Positions 1 through 12,002 of a stretch of 64,000 bases of DNA are shown here, in pieces; position 1 is the stretch's first letter, and each line of letters opens with the position of its first letter. This DNA comes from Chrysomallon squamiferum. Lineage: Eukaryota; Mollusca; Gastropoda; Neomphalida; Peltospiridae. The stretch is from positions 23,353,755 through 23,417,754 of the forward strand of contig CM022670.1 of NCBI GenBank assembly GCA_012295275.1. The letters are read 5' to 3'. A program made the position numbers and the translations under genes. The notes under the pieces were generated by a model, which had not been told where the DNA came from, did no database searches, and worked only from the letters and a program-made list of their open reading frames with translations.

Positions 1-476
1 TGTTCAACTGTCTCTACGCAGTTATGAGACAATCTGACAACAACGAAGTTTAAATTAAATTAAATTAACAGCGGAGCTGGAATTGGAAGTAATTTAAAAA
101 TTACACTGCATGTTAATTACTGTAATGCGACTGACAATAAAATGTTAGCTTTTCACTGACATCCACTGTGAAACGAGATGATTAATTATTGTAGCTATAA
201 TTATATTTTTTAACAATCGTCCAGGGGAAAAAAAAAATTATAATATTTATGAATTCGCCACTGGATCACTCATTGTATAGGATTATCAAACACTGTGTTG
301 GTTATCTACTGCACTATTGTAAAGGTTTTTACAACATAAAGAATATATGCAACCGAATATTCCAGAGAAAGTATTTAAGAGCTCTATGTGAAAGAAGTAT
401 TACGAAAAGAAAACGAATTACGTTAACTTCATGCTATTTAATCTTAACAGCGTTTTCTGTTTTCTGATCCTTTCAG
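1..476 (+). other. 3' part of an intron upstream of the first visible exon
   Basis: No coding sequence is recognisable here. The stretch ends in a pyrimidine-rich tract and CAG at 474-476, directly before a cysteine-rich coding exon that starts in codon position 2. It is therefore read as the end of a phase-1 intron of the cysteine-rich gene. An alternative acceptor CAG at 448-450 is less likely, because it would add a hydrophobic stretch inside the ectodomain. Confidence 0.6.
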
Positions 477-626
477 CTATGAACGTGAAGCCAACGGCGT
501 GTCCCTTCCCAGGCAGCTACAACTACATGGCGGAGAGGTCCGACTGCAGCGGAAAACTTGAAGTGGGATGCGGCAAAGATTCGGAGATGGTTGTAAAAAC
601 AACATGTGGGTCGGGACAGAACACAG
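477..626 (+). CDS. Internal exon A of a cysteine-rich GPI-anchored-type surface protein (DUF7042/7043/7044-like)
   Basis: This is the first of four visible exons; the N-terminal exons are outside the window. It encodes about 50 residues that open with a CPFPG box, followed by three further cysteines (DCSG, GCGK, TTCGSG). The order C-P-F-x-G, then C, GC and C, then a W and an aromatic/Y-rich strand in the next exons, matches my recollection of the invertebrate secreted ectodomain family catalogued as DUF7042/7043/7044. I cannot say which Pfam number applies. The acceptor is CAG at 474-476 and the donor is AG|GTAAAT at 627. The exon is phase 1-1, so it enters and leaves in the same codon position. 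Molecular function is not established for the family; the protein probably acts outside the cell, tethered to the membrane. Confidence 0.72.
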
Positions 627-740
627 GTAAATTATTCGTTTAAAATACGGACAGGGCTTTAAAAATAAATGTAATGATAATAAAAATAAATTTAAAAAAA
701 AATAAAGAAAGAAATAATTACAAGGAAGAAAAAAGGGAAA

Positions 741-754
741 AGAAAGAAAGTGAA

Positions 755-790
<36 letters not shown>

Positions 791-810
791 AAAAAAGAAA
801 AGGAAAGAAA
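741..810. repeat. (GAAA)n microsatellite in intron
   Basis: A nearly pure GAAA tetranucleotide run lies in the intron between exons A and B. A second, similar purine tract lies in the next intron. Confidence 0.9.
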
Positions 811-1438
811 CAACGTAGGCCGGATTGAACGTTTACGAATAAATAGTCTAATAAAATTCTTTACACTTCCAAGTTATTATTTTACTAGTTTGTGCGGTCT
901 GCTATCACTCACAGTAAAATATTACAATAAAATAATACGTTTACAAAAATGTAAATGCTGCCATTTCACCTCTTTACAACTCGTAGCTGTATTTTTCTAA
1001 GAGACATTTCACAGCAAACACGTCCGCGATGGCGTCACGACCACAGAAACACTGCAGATATTTTAAAAGTATACTCTTGTTGTTAGACTTAGATATCGAT
1101 TAAGACAGGGCGTCAGAAAACAAATGATGTATAGTCTGAAAGAACGCAGAATACACGTAGACTATTTATTTCAGTCGGCATGTATCAGTCATTTAAGCTG
1201 AAGTGGGTAGCGAGGGCAGGGGGGCTCTGTGGATTTCTCTTCAGTTATTATTATGCAACAGTTTTCTCTGTTACAAATTGTCAAACATGGTCTCAACAGA
1301 TTTCAGTAGCACCACAATTAAATCAGTCCTCGAATGAATGACAGTTGTTACACTACACAAAAAAACTAATGGCCTGAGACAGTTTTTTGAAAAATTGTAA
1401 TCAATAGTATGTTTTATTTTTTTTTTTTTTTTTTCCAG

Positions 1439-1542
1439 TGAACATTTTTGAATGTTACCAGCATTGGACAGATAAAAGCACGCAGTCAATGTACATCATC
1501 ATAGGCAAACCTGGAGATCCTACGAAAGTGTCAGATTGCTTG
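1439..1542 (+). CDS. Internal exon B of the cysteine-rich surface protein
   Basis: The acceptor follows a long T-run (about 1412-1434) ending CCAG at 1435-1438. The donor is TTG|GTATGT at 1543. Exon B completes the split codon from exon A (phase 1) and ends in phase 0. It encodes about 35 residues including FECYQHW, SMYIIIGK and SDCL. In the family this part carries a conserved cysteine, a tryptophan and a short Y-rich beta strand, and two cysteines are present here. The open frame is maintained exactly across all three junctions, which is strong internal support for the exon calls. Confidence 0.72.
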
Positions 1543-1571
1543 GTATGTGATTTTAAAATTAAAAAATCTCA

Positions 1572-1601
1572 CTTTATTTATTTATTTATTTATTTATTTT
1601 T

Positions 1602-1656
<55 letters not shown>

Positions 1657-1690
1657 TTTTATTATTTTATTTATTTTTTTGTTTTATTTC
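1572..1690. repeat. (TTTA)n microsatellite in intron
   Basis: A TTTA/ATTT array of about 110 bp begins 30 bp after the donor of exon B. Confidence 0.93.
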
Positions 1691-1799
1691 ACTTCAGAAT
1701 ATTCAGTATAAAACGTAGTATAACTAATATATGCTAAAATAGCAACATACAAAAGAAACTGAATGTGTTAAAATACAGAAGTTTCCAAATAATCAACAG

Positions 1800-1803
1800 A
1801 AAA

Positions 1804-1847
<44 letters not shown>

Positions 1848-1876
1848 AGAAGAAGAAGAAGAAAAAGAAAAAAACT
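1800..1876. repeat. (AAAG)n/(AAG)n compound microsatellite
   Basis: AAAG repeats pass into AAG repeats within the intron between exons B and C. The tract is entirely purine on the plus strand. Confidence 0.92.
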
Positions 1877-2092
1877 ATAAATATGTTCTACATTTTTCTC
1901 CTAGTAAAACTCGTTTCTGTTACGTCTTCATTTAAAACTTTAATCTTCCTGAAGTATTAAGTATGTCCAGTAATACATTAACTGTTCCAGGTGCATAAAG
2001 AAAATTGTTATTTGTCATGTTTCGTAAATAATTCTTACAACAGCATTAATTAAGTAATAAAACAACTGTTTTAACAATGTTGATATTTACAG

Positions 2093-2204
2093 GTGTATAA
2101 GCAGACTAACAACGGATATCAGATAGTAGCAGATGAAGAATGCGGAGGAGGAAAACTGAAAATCTTGAATAAACCACTAGCTTTTATCGTGGAGTCTCAA
2201 CCAG
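2093..2204 (+). CDS. Internal exon C of the cysteine-rich surface protein
   Basis: The acceptor is TTTACAG at 2086-2092 and the donor is CAG|GTGAAC at 2205. The exon starts in phase 0 and ends in phase 1. It encodes about 37 residues including VYKQTNNGYQIVADEECGGG. This resembles the family's late conserved strand (aromatic-x-GY-x-V/I-A-x-x-x-x-C) with the final ectodomain cysteine. Reading through the donor stays open for a while but gives low-complexity sequence, so the splice is preferred. Confidence 0.7.
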
Positions 2205-2512
2205 GTGAACAGATCAGTCTTTGCTCTAAATATCTGAATAAAAGTTGTCTTTCTGTTTTTAACTTTCCTGCGAGAGTCACAGAGAGAATCTTACAGTTAC
2301 TTTATCTTTCCGTAGAATGGTCCTTATTTCATATAGCTGTTAGAAAAATGATACTTATATATATATTTTTTTTTTTTTCTTTTCTGTGCTTCTGTTTTTT
2401 TTTTGTTTTTTTTTTGCTTCATAAGACAGTTTCGGTATAAAAGAGTTTCCATACTACATTTACTTATGTTAATGCTAACTTTTTTTTTTTTTAAATTTTT
2501 TATCATTTACAG

Positions 2513-2724
2513 ATAAATGCACGCCTCCTGAAACTCGAATCTTTTCCCAGTCGGAGCGAGAACGAAACACAGATTCGCCTGAAGATATTATAGGTGGCAA
2601 AACAAATCGTGAGACCCACAATAGTAACATTATAAATATAATACACAGTGGAAACGCGAGGACATCGTGCTCAGTGTTCACTGTAATTTTGTTACTCCTC
2701 ACAGTGTGTCTGGTTCAGAGGTGA
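2513..2724 (+). CDS. Terminal exon D with GPI-anchor-like C-terminal signal and stop
   Basis: The acceptor is ATTTACAG at 2505-2512. The exon enters in phase 1 and ends at TGA 2722-2724, giving about 70 codons. It starts DKCTPPE, then has a charged, Ser/Asn-rich, probably disordered stalk. It ends with a small-residue patch (SGNA), a cysteine and a hydrophobic tail (VFTVILLLLTVCLVQR) directly before the stop. That layout is typical of a GPI-anchor signal, or of a single-pass membrane tail with almost no cytoplasmic part. Counting all four exons, the visible ectodomain has eight cysteines before the tail, compatible with four disulphides. The anchor type is inferred, not shown. Confidence 0.72.
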
Positions 2725-2866
2725 TACGACATCACGACGTGACTTCTATCGAGTGCTCAATGAAAGGATACAACTGTGCGAAATCATTTGTTATTATCTG
2801 TCAGTGAGGATGTTCGTGCATTTCTAGTATACATTCCCATTTCAAAGGATCTTCGGTTCCAGGAGA

Positions 2867-2872
2867 AATAAA
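2867..2872 (+). terminator. Candidate poly(A) signal of the cysteine-rich gene
   Basis: AATAAA lies about 145 bp after the stop codon, with a G/T-richer stretch about 30-60 bp further on. AATAAA words are common in this AT-rich DNA, and the true 3' UTR may run further. Confidence 0.35.
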
Positions 2873-5479
2873 ACTGATTTCAGAAAGACAGAAGGTGGAG
2901 GGCAACAACGTGCGTTTTGTTCAGTCTCAGAGTCCGAGTCTGAGGAGCTAGGTGACGATATTTAAATTCCGCTGAATGTGTTAAGCACTGACACATTAGA
3001 TTTTTCAAGGAAATGAATGTTGGCTTATAATGTTTTTAAAATATATCCTAAAGGAAACTTCTATCTGTTAAAAACAAGAAATCATTTTTACAAACGTGTT
3101 CATTCTGAGGGCAAGACAGGACGATGACAAAATTCTTGTTCATGATTATGTGGACGTTTTGCTCAAGATGAAAAAAACGAAAAAAAAAAAAAAAAAAACA
3201 TGTTTTCATTTTTAATGGAATCCTAAACTCTTTGTGGTAGAGAAATATTGTATATTGATTTGTAATTGTTTAGCCAGTTTTAAAATACTGAACAGGGCCT
3301 GTATAAACAACAGAAGAAAGAGATGTTTTTTTATATTGTTGATCGTTGTGTGAATATAACGGTTTTTCATACGAAACTGTTCTTCATTTCTGTGTAAAAG
3401 AAACTTAAAAATTTAGCTTCTATTGAATCCGGCAGTGAGATAGTCCATGAAAATGTACCTGAAAACAGAACAAGTAACAAATCAGATAATTTTCATGCAC
3501 AAAACACTGATGTATTTATGATCGAGACAAAGACGTTGGCAATTTCAGTAGACCTGAACATTCTACTTAAAAACTAAATAATGTTTACTGAAGCGAAAGA
3601 ACATGAGACAGAGGCAAGTCGCGGAAGCAATCCACCTATTATACCGAGCCATATTTATTGAAGAATTACTGGTGTGATATGTGTGACAATATTACTGTCC
3701 TAATTTTGACCATATCAACAAGATTATCCCAGTATATCATATTTATTTTACGGACACAGTGAGGTAAACTCCTCAGAGACGTATGTCCTAAAATAGTCTT
3801 GTTTTTTTTTTTGGTTTTGTTTCTTATCAGTATTTTTTATTTTCATTGTCACACTTTAATAAGATACCCATGATTAAAATACTGTGTATAGTGCTTACAA
3901 GGTATTGTTCATAATTTATGCTCAATTTGGAGACTAGTATACGTTCATATCTCATTTTTCTTTTGTTCTTCTGAAAACTGAAGTGCTTTCATGTTTTGAA
4001 ACTGGAAATACTTTTCCAAAATACTGTATGTTAAAAACAAGGGCAGATCCAGAAAAATTAGGCGGGTCAAAATTTGTAATCGCTTTTATAATTCTTTTTA
4101 AAGTTTAAAACAGGGCAATTTTAGTTTTTTTCAGTAAAATGATCAGATGGTTCAGTCTGAACTCGCAACCTGTAATAATATATTAATGGATCTGCCTTTG
4201 TCAGTGAATGAGGGTTTTTGCTGGTGCGTTTACTTGATAAATATTGTTTCTGGAAATGTCTTCCAGTGGGCGTAAACGAAAGCCGTGCCATCTCTTGCAT
4301 TATGTATCATACATAGTAACGACGTCCACAGAGTCGGCTCATTAGTATGAATGATTCTCTGCTAAACGGCTATTTTGAGCGATTTATTTCAGCATCACGG
4401 AATAAAACGTACTTATTGTCAAAGAAGAGATGAAAATTACTATATATGATAAACTCGAATTCCCTGTGACCGGAGCTGTATTGGTTTATTAAACAGGAAA
4501 CGATTCATCATAAAACATCGAGTGACTCTATCCGAGACCTGTGTTTTATCAGTGTGTGTGTGTTTTGTAACGAGAACTGATAGAACAGTTGTAAAGTCAC
4601 TTATGTAATACAGCCTAATAATTGAAAAAAAAAAAAAAAAAAAAAAAAAATAATGAATTGCTGTTGTTAAATATAGTTATTAAAAAACAAATTTAAGATT
4701 TTTATACTTGTTAAAACTTTTCCAAAATTTATTTTCCCTAATTGCTTACCCTGTTTACAAGGTTAGTTTACTACAGTGTTTATTTAAAAATGTCAGTAAA
4801 TTTTTCAAAACCTTCTTTTGCGGGAACGAAAACAAAACGCAAATTATTTAATGTTTATAGAAAGTAAGAAAAACAAATTAATTAAAAATAATTAAATAAA
4901 AAACTGAGACTTTGAAACATTTTTAGAGCCAATTATAAAAAAAATGTATTTGAAAATATAATTTGAAACGAAAGGCCACTACGTTAAAATGGATCATAAA
5001 TTTGTACATCAAAACACAGTAATTCTAAAAATACACACAAGCAAAATAATAACAAAATATTCGATAATGAAAAGTTTCTTCTTTTTATCTTTTTTTTTTT
5101 TTTTTCTCTTTAATTTTTTATTCATTTATTATGCAACTGTTCGCACTCATGGAATAAATAAGTACACTGTTTACTTAATTTAAATTACAAAATGTTTCTT
5201 AATCACTTTTTTCGAATTTCCACGCAACAGTTCAGTTGACTTAACTTCAGCATGACATTATGAAATTATTTATTACGTGTATTTGCACTGAACTCTTTCC
5301 AGCGGTATCAATAATAAATGAACCTGCTAATGCAAGAGACGGCACTGCTTTATTTGTTTGCTAATTGGCACTGGTTTCGAGGTGTAATCTGGTATAGTGG
5401 GCTTAACGACATGTTTGTATATCAACAAAAGAGTTTCAGTATTTTCTAATCTTTCTTCTTTCTGCGCATTCTTTCTTTA

Positions 5480-5520
<41 letters not shown>

Positions 5521-8150
5521 ATTGGGAATATCGTATTCTTGTCATGCATAATGGATCCTCTTTCTGTTTTTGCACAATTCAAACTTCTGCATTTATAGGC
5601 ATATTTGCGTTTCAGGTTTCCTCGTTTTTGTTTTCACGTAAAATAATTTTGTATTATCTGCATAATTGAAATATCAGTATTCATACACGTTGCTATTCAT
5701 AATTTCATCTAGCCAAGCTTTCTCATACTCTTGTATGTCGCGCAGTGGCCATTATTTGTCATGTAAATTATTACAAATGTAAAATATAATGCAACTAGTG
5801 AAACAATATTCTACAGAAACACAATTCTGTTGTTTCAAACTACAAAGATAGGTTCGATTATGACTGTAAGAATTTTTTTTTTTTTTTTTTTTTTTTTATT
5901 AATAACAAGCAATCAAGATATTAGACATCTGTGAAATAAACTGTAAAATAAATTACGTTTGAATGTGTAAAATATTGAAAATCATGTTTATTGAAAATCA
6001 TGTTTAAATGTATAAAATAAATTACTGAAACTGGTTCAGTGATGTTGCTTGTCAGACACAAATCAAACAGAATTTGAATATTTGTGTGAAACGTGTGATC
6101 ATGTAAAGGAAGGGAGACAATTATTATGTTAACTACTTTAATTACTTTTAATGTAAAAATGTAATGTAAAAGTAATCACAGGAACGTTAATATTAAAATA
6201 ATCCAATCATTTTAACTGAAATAACTCCCTAACGAATCATCAACTAGTAGAAAAATTAACTTTTCTAAAAAAAAAAATTTCCTACATGTATTAACAAAAA
6301 AAAAAAAAATTATTTCTTTATTTCTTTTATTGTTATATTTTGAATTCACGACATTAAACGCACTTTAAGAACTAGAATACATCACATTTTCTAATTTTAT
6401 CCTGCTGTTCAGATGTTTCTTTTTTTTTTCTTTTCAACAAATAATGATACGTGCCTTGACATATGAAATCTGTGTGTACAGCAGCCAGTAGCTGTGTTTT
6501 GATACATATTTTAATACATTGTCTAAGTCTGAGAGAAATCTCTGTCATATTTCTTTTTTTTTTTTTTTTTTTTTTTGTCTTTTCTTTCAGTCTATGTATT
6601 TAACAGTAACTGGCAATATCTTGAGAAATGCAGAGACGATTTCTACTTTTCATTTCGCTAGCTTTACATAGCCGAAGCCCGGTTCTCTGACTTAGAAGTA
6701 TTAGAAAAGTTTAGTTGTATTTAAAGAACCGACCTCACGTATAGCTTGTCATTGAATCTAGGGAGCAAATTATACATAAAAAAAATAAATAAAATAATTG
6801 TGATATTGTATACATGTAGATACGACGGTTGTTTCCCTTTATTTCCATTCTTCTTTCTTTTATTGTCAGTGACACGTGCGTACTTGTCTGTTGGTTGTGA
6901 TTGGTTGATTTCGCCCAATACTTTGTTATGTTGACTCCCCCCCGTGTAGTCGCGTGCTACAAATAATTGGTACCTGTAATGTACTCAAGTAATTGAAAGA
7001 AATTCTGATGTAAATTATGTCAAATTGTATAATGATCGGATAAATTATGTACAGTGGATGTAAAAATAAATAAATATATCTTGCAATAAAATATGTACAA
7101 ATGACAAAGCGTGTTCGTTTTCATCACCATCGTCCTCAAAATAAGATATTTATTATTGCTTTACAGCTATGTTTTGTTTTTGTTTTGTTTTGTTTTTCAT
7201 ATTTTGATATTTTTCTCGAAATATTTATATTATCGCTTTCTCAAAAAATAAACTGCCTTTAGCATTGTCTTTGTTATTGCTAATATTTGTTATTGTTGCT
7301 GAAAAGCTTTTCACAGCTGCTTTTCTTATCTACAAAGATATCATCATCGACGCACGGTTGTTACAATGACGTAGTTGTTGCAGACATAACATATGTTCCT
7401 GTAACAAAAATTAATCCCATTTTAAAGCGTATGATTTTCCCTGAGTTTATTTCAATGTCCCGTTATCTCGCCATTTCAGCTGCATACGCAAAATGATGCT
7501 ACTTTGATAAAGTATCCTGTGTCCCATATCGTACATCAATATATTACTTTCTATAAGCTTTTTCCTCCCTTGTGAAACGGACTGAACGGCTGGGAAGCGG
7601 TATATTTATGTGTTACGTTTCCTTTTATCATTTTCAAGAAATCGACATTATCGGTTTGCCATCCTCGCTGGTGATATCGTCTGGCAACTGCCAGTCTGCC
7701 GCCAGGGTGCGCCTCTGACCTTCTAGAAACCACAAAGGTAGAGTTTTATGGGTGACCATTGTTGTTTGCACAGCATCATATCACACGTGTGATGTATGCA
7801 GTTTAGAATGCGTCTGGACCACTTCAAATAATAATTATGGGAAAGTCTTGTTTATTTAGCTTTAACAGAATGGTTTTGAGACGATGGGAGACTCTTCTAA
7901 TGTTCATTCTTTCTCAGTTTTGTGTAACACTGCTATTTACGGCTTATGTCAGTTTTCGCTTCTTACAAATACTCTGCGGACGATACATTTCATTCTTTTA
8001 GCATGTAGTTATTCTAAGTGCCAGTGGTGACCTTTCCGAAGGATTTATTTTGTTTAAAGCATGTAATGATAGCAGTCTGTTTATCAAGAAGACATTTTTC
8101 ACATCTACTTAAGTATGTAAGCTAGACCGAAATTTGAAATCGTATCTTTG
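2873..8150. other. Gene-free AT-rich stretch with homopolymers
   Basis: I see no supported gene. It holds several A or T runs of about 18-30 bp (near 3179, 4624, 5487, 5873, 6552) and a tandem 16-bp duplication of ATTGAAAATCATGTTT around 5974-6005. Two GC-richer unique islands lie at about 4260-4600 and 7300-8060. The left part may be 3' UTR of the cysteine-rich gene. Confidence 0.6.
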
Positions 8151-8154
8151 AAAG

Positions 8155-8320
8155 GGAACACACACACGAACGCACACATATGCATATAAACAAACATCAA
8201 TATCTCTGTGTTTTTTTTTTTTGTTCACATGCATTACTTCAAACATGCATTCATACACAAATACATAAATGTGCATTCTGCGTAAACATACACTCAAAGA
8301 CAAACACACACACACACACA
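8155..8320. repeat. Degenerate CA/CACA and ACAT-rich tract
   Basis: Imperfect CA repeats (pure (CA)n near 8304-8320) mixed with CATA/ACAT units. The open frames over it are translation of the repeat. Confidence 0.75.
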
Positions 8321-8816
8321 GAGATATAAAAATTGCCCAAACAATCATCTGATAGCGTGACATTTTGATTAAATGCAAGAAAAATTTTAGGTTATCTCAA
8401 ATGTATTTCACTGCAATATTTATAGATAATAAAATCGTTTAAAAAGATTGCAACTGAAGGAAGTTTTTTTTTCCTAAATAAATCATGGAAGGTTTATTGG
8501 TTTTTCAATAAGAAGATTTTCATCATCTTTATTCAGTTGGATAGTTATTAAAGGCTTGTCCATGGAAAACATTTTGACTGGCATATCACTGGCAATCAAT
8601 ACTGGAAAGATTATATTTATGAAAAATTTGTCATTTAGAAAAGAAATAAAACAGCAAGATAGTTATATTCAAGCATTCGTTTCGTTTTCTTTACCGGAAA
8701 AAAAAAAAAAATTTTAAAAAGAAGAAAAAAAGAAAGATCCCCCCCACGAAGTAATAATGATGATAAAAAATAAGCAGAAAAAAGAACTATTTCTAACGTT
8801 TCAGAAACATAATGTA

Positions 8817-8992
8817 TTCATGAATGCATGTGTGTATGTATGTGTGTGTATGTATGTATATATGAATGTATGAATGTATGTTTGAATGTATGTATGTATG
8901 AATGTATATGTATGCTTGTGTGTATGAATGAATGTATGAATGTATGTATGAACGCATGTACGTGTGTATGTATATATCTCTCTGTCTGTTTG
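8817..8992. repeat. (ATGT)n / (GAATGT)n degenerate microsatellite
   Basis: About 175 bp of ATGT units interrupted by GA and CA changes. It gives long but meaningless open frames on both strands. Confidence 0.92.
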
Positions 8993-9029
8993 TATGTAAG
9001 CATCTCTGTTTCATCTATATATGTATAAA

Positions 9030-11965
9030 CACAAAAATTACGTTTTGAACACTGTTATGAGAGTAAACTTCTGTGTGAATGGCGACGGTTACCTGCCTCA
9101 GTTGTAACCGCAGAGAGACACGAGCGAGGGTTTTAATGAATCGGATCTGACAAGCCCAGCGGAACATGCGACGAGTCGAACAGCGAGTCGTTCTGTGAAT
9201 TTGCACAGATTTACAATAGTACTAGAAACACAGCAAATATACTGACAGCTGTTTTAGTTTTGATAAAGAAAGGTTTAGAAACCCTCACGGTAATCGACGT
9301 TTTGCTGAGTAAATGATTTTCAATTTGCATTATTATCCTCTTTCTTCTTTTTTTTTAACATTTTGTTGTTGTGTTAATTCTAACCTGTGGTTTGCAACAC
9401 TGTAATTATTGTCAACGGAACACATTTTCGATTCTGTTTTGGACATAGATTTGCACATAATGGCATTTTTATGGTTTAGTTTTCTATGAAAGGTAACTAT
9501 TATGCATCCATTGCCGAGATCTGCGAATGAAATGCTCTTCAGTAAGAACGAAAGCAAATCTAATCACTGAATAAGTAGATAGCAACACTGTAATATCTAA
9601 TTTATATGGAAATACAACGTCTGGTGCTTGATTGCTTTTTAGACACTATCTTAACTTGTCGAAACCCAATAATCGCCGGTTTTTGTGCTTAGATATTGGA
9701 GAGGGGGCCTCAAGACGACTTGAGTTCGCCGCTGAAGGGCGGTAAATAACGACGGCTCAAGCTGCATTAGCGTATGTTAAGTCTGGAAATGCCGTCTATT
9801 CTTTGAAAATATTCCCTGCCTCCTCAAGATGAATACGGTTGAGCTAAACCTGGCTGACTAAAGCATGACGCCTGCAGTGTTCTTGTTGGGGTTCGTTTGA
9901 GTGGTTAACGAGCAAGCCAGAAACTGCACGGTATAATGCATTTTATTTTGAAGACAAAATCGCAAAATTAAATATGTAAATAAGAACAAGTATGTAATTG
10001 TTGTGAACGTAATCTTACAATCTGATTATTTTTACTTGCACGAATGGTATGATGAATGTACACGAGGTCTTGGTGTGTGTCTCACGTATCTAATCTCAGA
10101 TCTTTCGTAATTCTTTCTCAGTTGAATTCATTTAAACGACTTAGAGTCTGTTATTGATGAACAGAAAAGGCAGCATTACACGTTCAGATGAAAATAAAGA
10201 CTGTGGATTCAAAGCTGTATTTGTTTCAGTCGTTCGTACTGAAGAAACATCTGATCACTTCATAGATGAAGCAGTTTTTGGGGGTTTTTTGTGTTTTTTT
10301 CTGGAAGATTTATTTTTGATGTGTTTCCGAAACCAGCTTCAGCTGAACCATTTTAAAGTTAGTGTCAAAATAAATTTCATTTAGTTAAAATACGTTCTGG
10401 CGAGATGGAGTTTACGTGAATTACAACGTTTAGAAATGTTTAAAAGAAATACGATGGTCAGTATTGAATACTGATAAATGTCTGATTAGTTAAACACGGT
10501 ATAAAAGGATTAAGTTTCTTTCGAAATATGTTTAAATTAATTTTATTTAAAAATAAATTATTTTGAAGATATTTCCCGAGAATATAAACTCACAAAATTC
10601 ATATACAATTAAAATATTTACTTCATATCGAAGCACTAACAATAAAATAATAATATTCAATGAAAAAAAAGAAATGTAATACAGTAAACCAACTCTAAAC
10701 CTTCAACTGGTTTCGTCATCAAGTACAATACACTTGTTAGGTCTCGCTTACCATGACATATAAGAAAATAACGTTTGAATTCACATTCTAGCTCACGTGA
10801 CTCGAGTTACCACTACAGGGTCTTAATTCATCTTCATACTTAAACAAGAAAATCGCTACACTTCACAAATGACATTCTACCAAGTTGAAGAGTCTCCTCT
10901 TTTGATTCTCGGTTACCAAGAAGGACATGCCATCTTCCCGGTTATCTATTTCCCAAGTAGACAAGCTGACATTCGTGTTAGCCAAGATTCGTGATGTTGA
11001 AATTATCAGAGTTTTTCAATTAACCCACCAAACCTGAGGCAAGAAGCAATATCTTTTCGTGGTAGTAATCAGGCAAAATGATTTTTATCCACGCTTAAAA
11101 GCAGAAAAACTGATTTGTGCTCTGCTGGGCAGAGAATGGTATTGTTATTAACGTGCAGTATCGATTATTTTTGGTCTTCCACTGCTTCGAATGAAATGTA
11201 AATTGGTTAAACTAAACCTAAAATTTTCTCGATAATGTTTTTAGGATAATGCTCGATTTTGTTTGGTGAATTATCTTCCTTCGCTGGAAATGTGTTATGT
11301 ATGCCGCTGTGCTGGTTAATAAACGAGGCTTCAATTCCGGAACACTACTTTAAATGAATCCATTACTGTAAAGACATGGGAAATGCAAGTCAGCGCATGT
11401 TGGGATTTACACAAAAATAAACTCATGTTCTAATGATGTAGGATTACTGAACTTTAACGATTACAAAACGTACAGCAGCAATGGCAAGGTAAAAATCGTA
11501 TTATCTTCAGAGCATCCTGTTAACATTTATTTCCCAAGTTTCTGTCACCACTCCACGGCTAAGATGTTCTCGTCATGTTCTGTAATAAAAGATAATCAAG
11601 GCGCAGTATCTTTGATGAATGGATTTCCTATCTTAACACTGGCTGTTATCTCTGTTTGCTGAATAGAAAATTCGGGCTGGCAGAACACATCATCATCATC
11701 ATTTCAACACCAACCATTATCATTAACAACTGGCTTCATTAACTTCCATTATAATTATTATAATATGAATTAGGAAAAACGAACTCGTTATAAGTTTTCT
11801 ATTATTAGAAAAGCAAGGCAATAATTAAAACGTTGCTTGGAGGTAACCGCATTAATGAGCGAGATGGGTTTGTTTTTTTGAAAATATATTTTAAAATAAA
11901 AAAAAAAAGAAGATAAAAATAAATATATTCCTTAACGTGATTCATTAACATTTAGATTACTTTCG

Positions 11966-12002
<37 letters not shown>

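Noticed and set aside
249-467. Open frame upstream of the first exon
   Set aside because: It lies in the intron, has no domain or sequence signature, and overlaps the acceptor region in another frame.
10154-10384. 76-residue open frame
   Set aside because: Low complexity in the second half and no similarity to any family I know.
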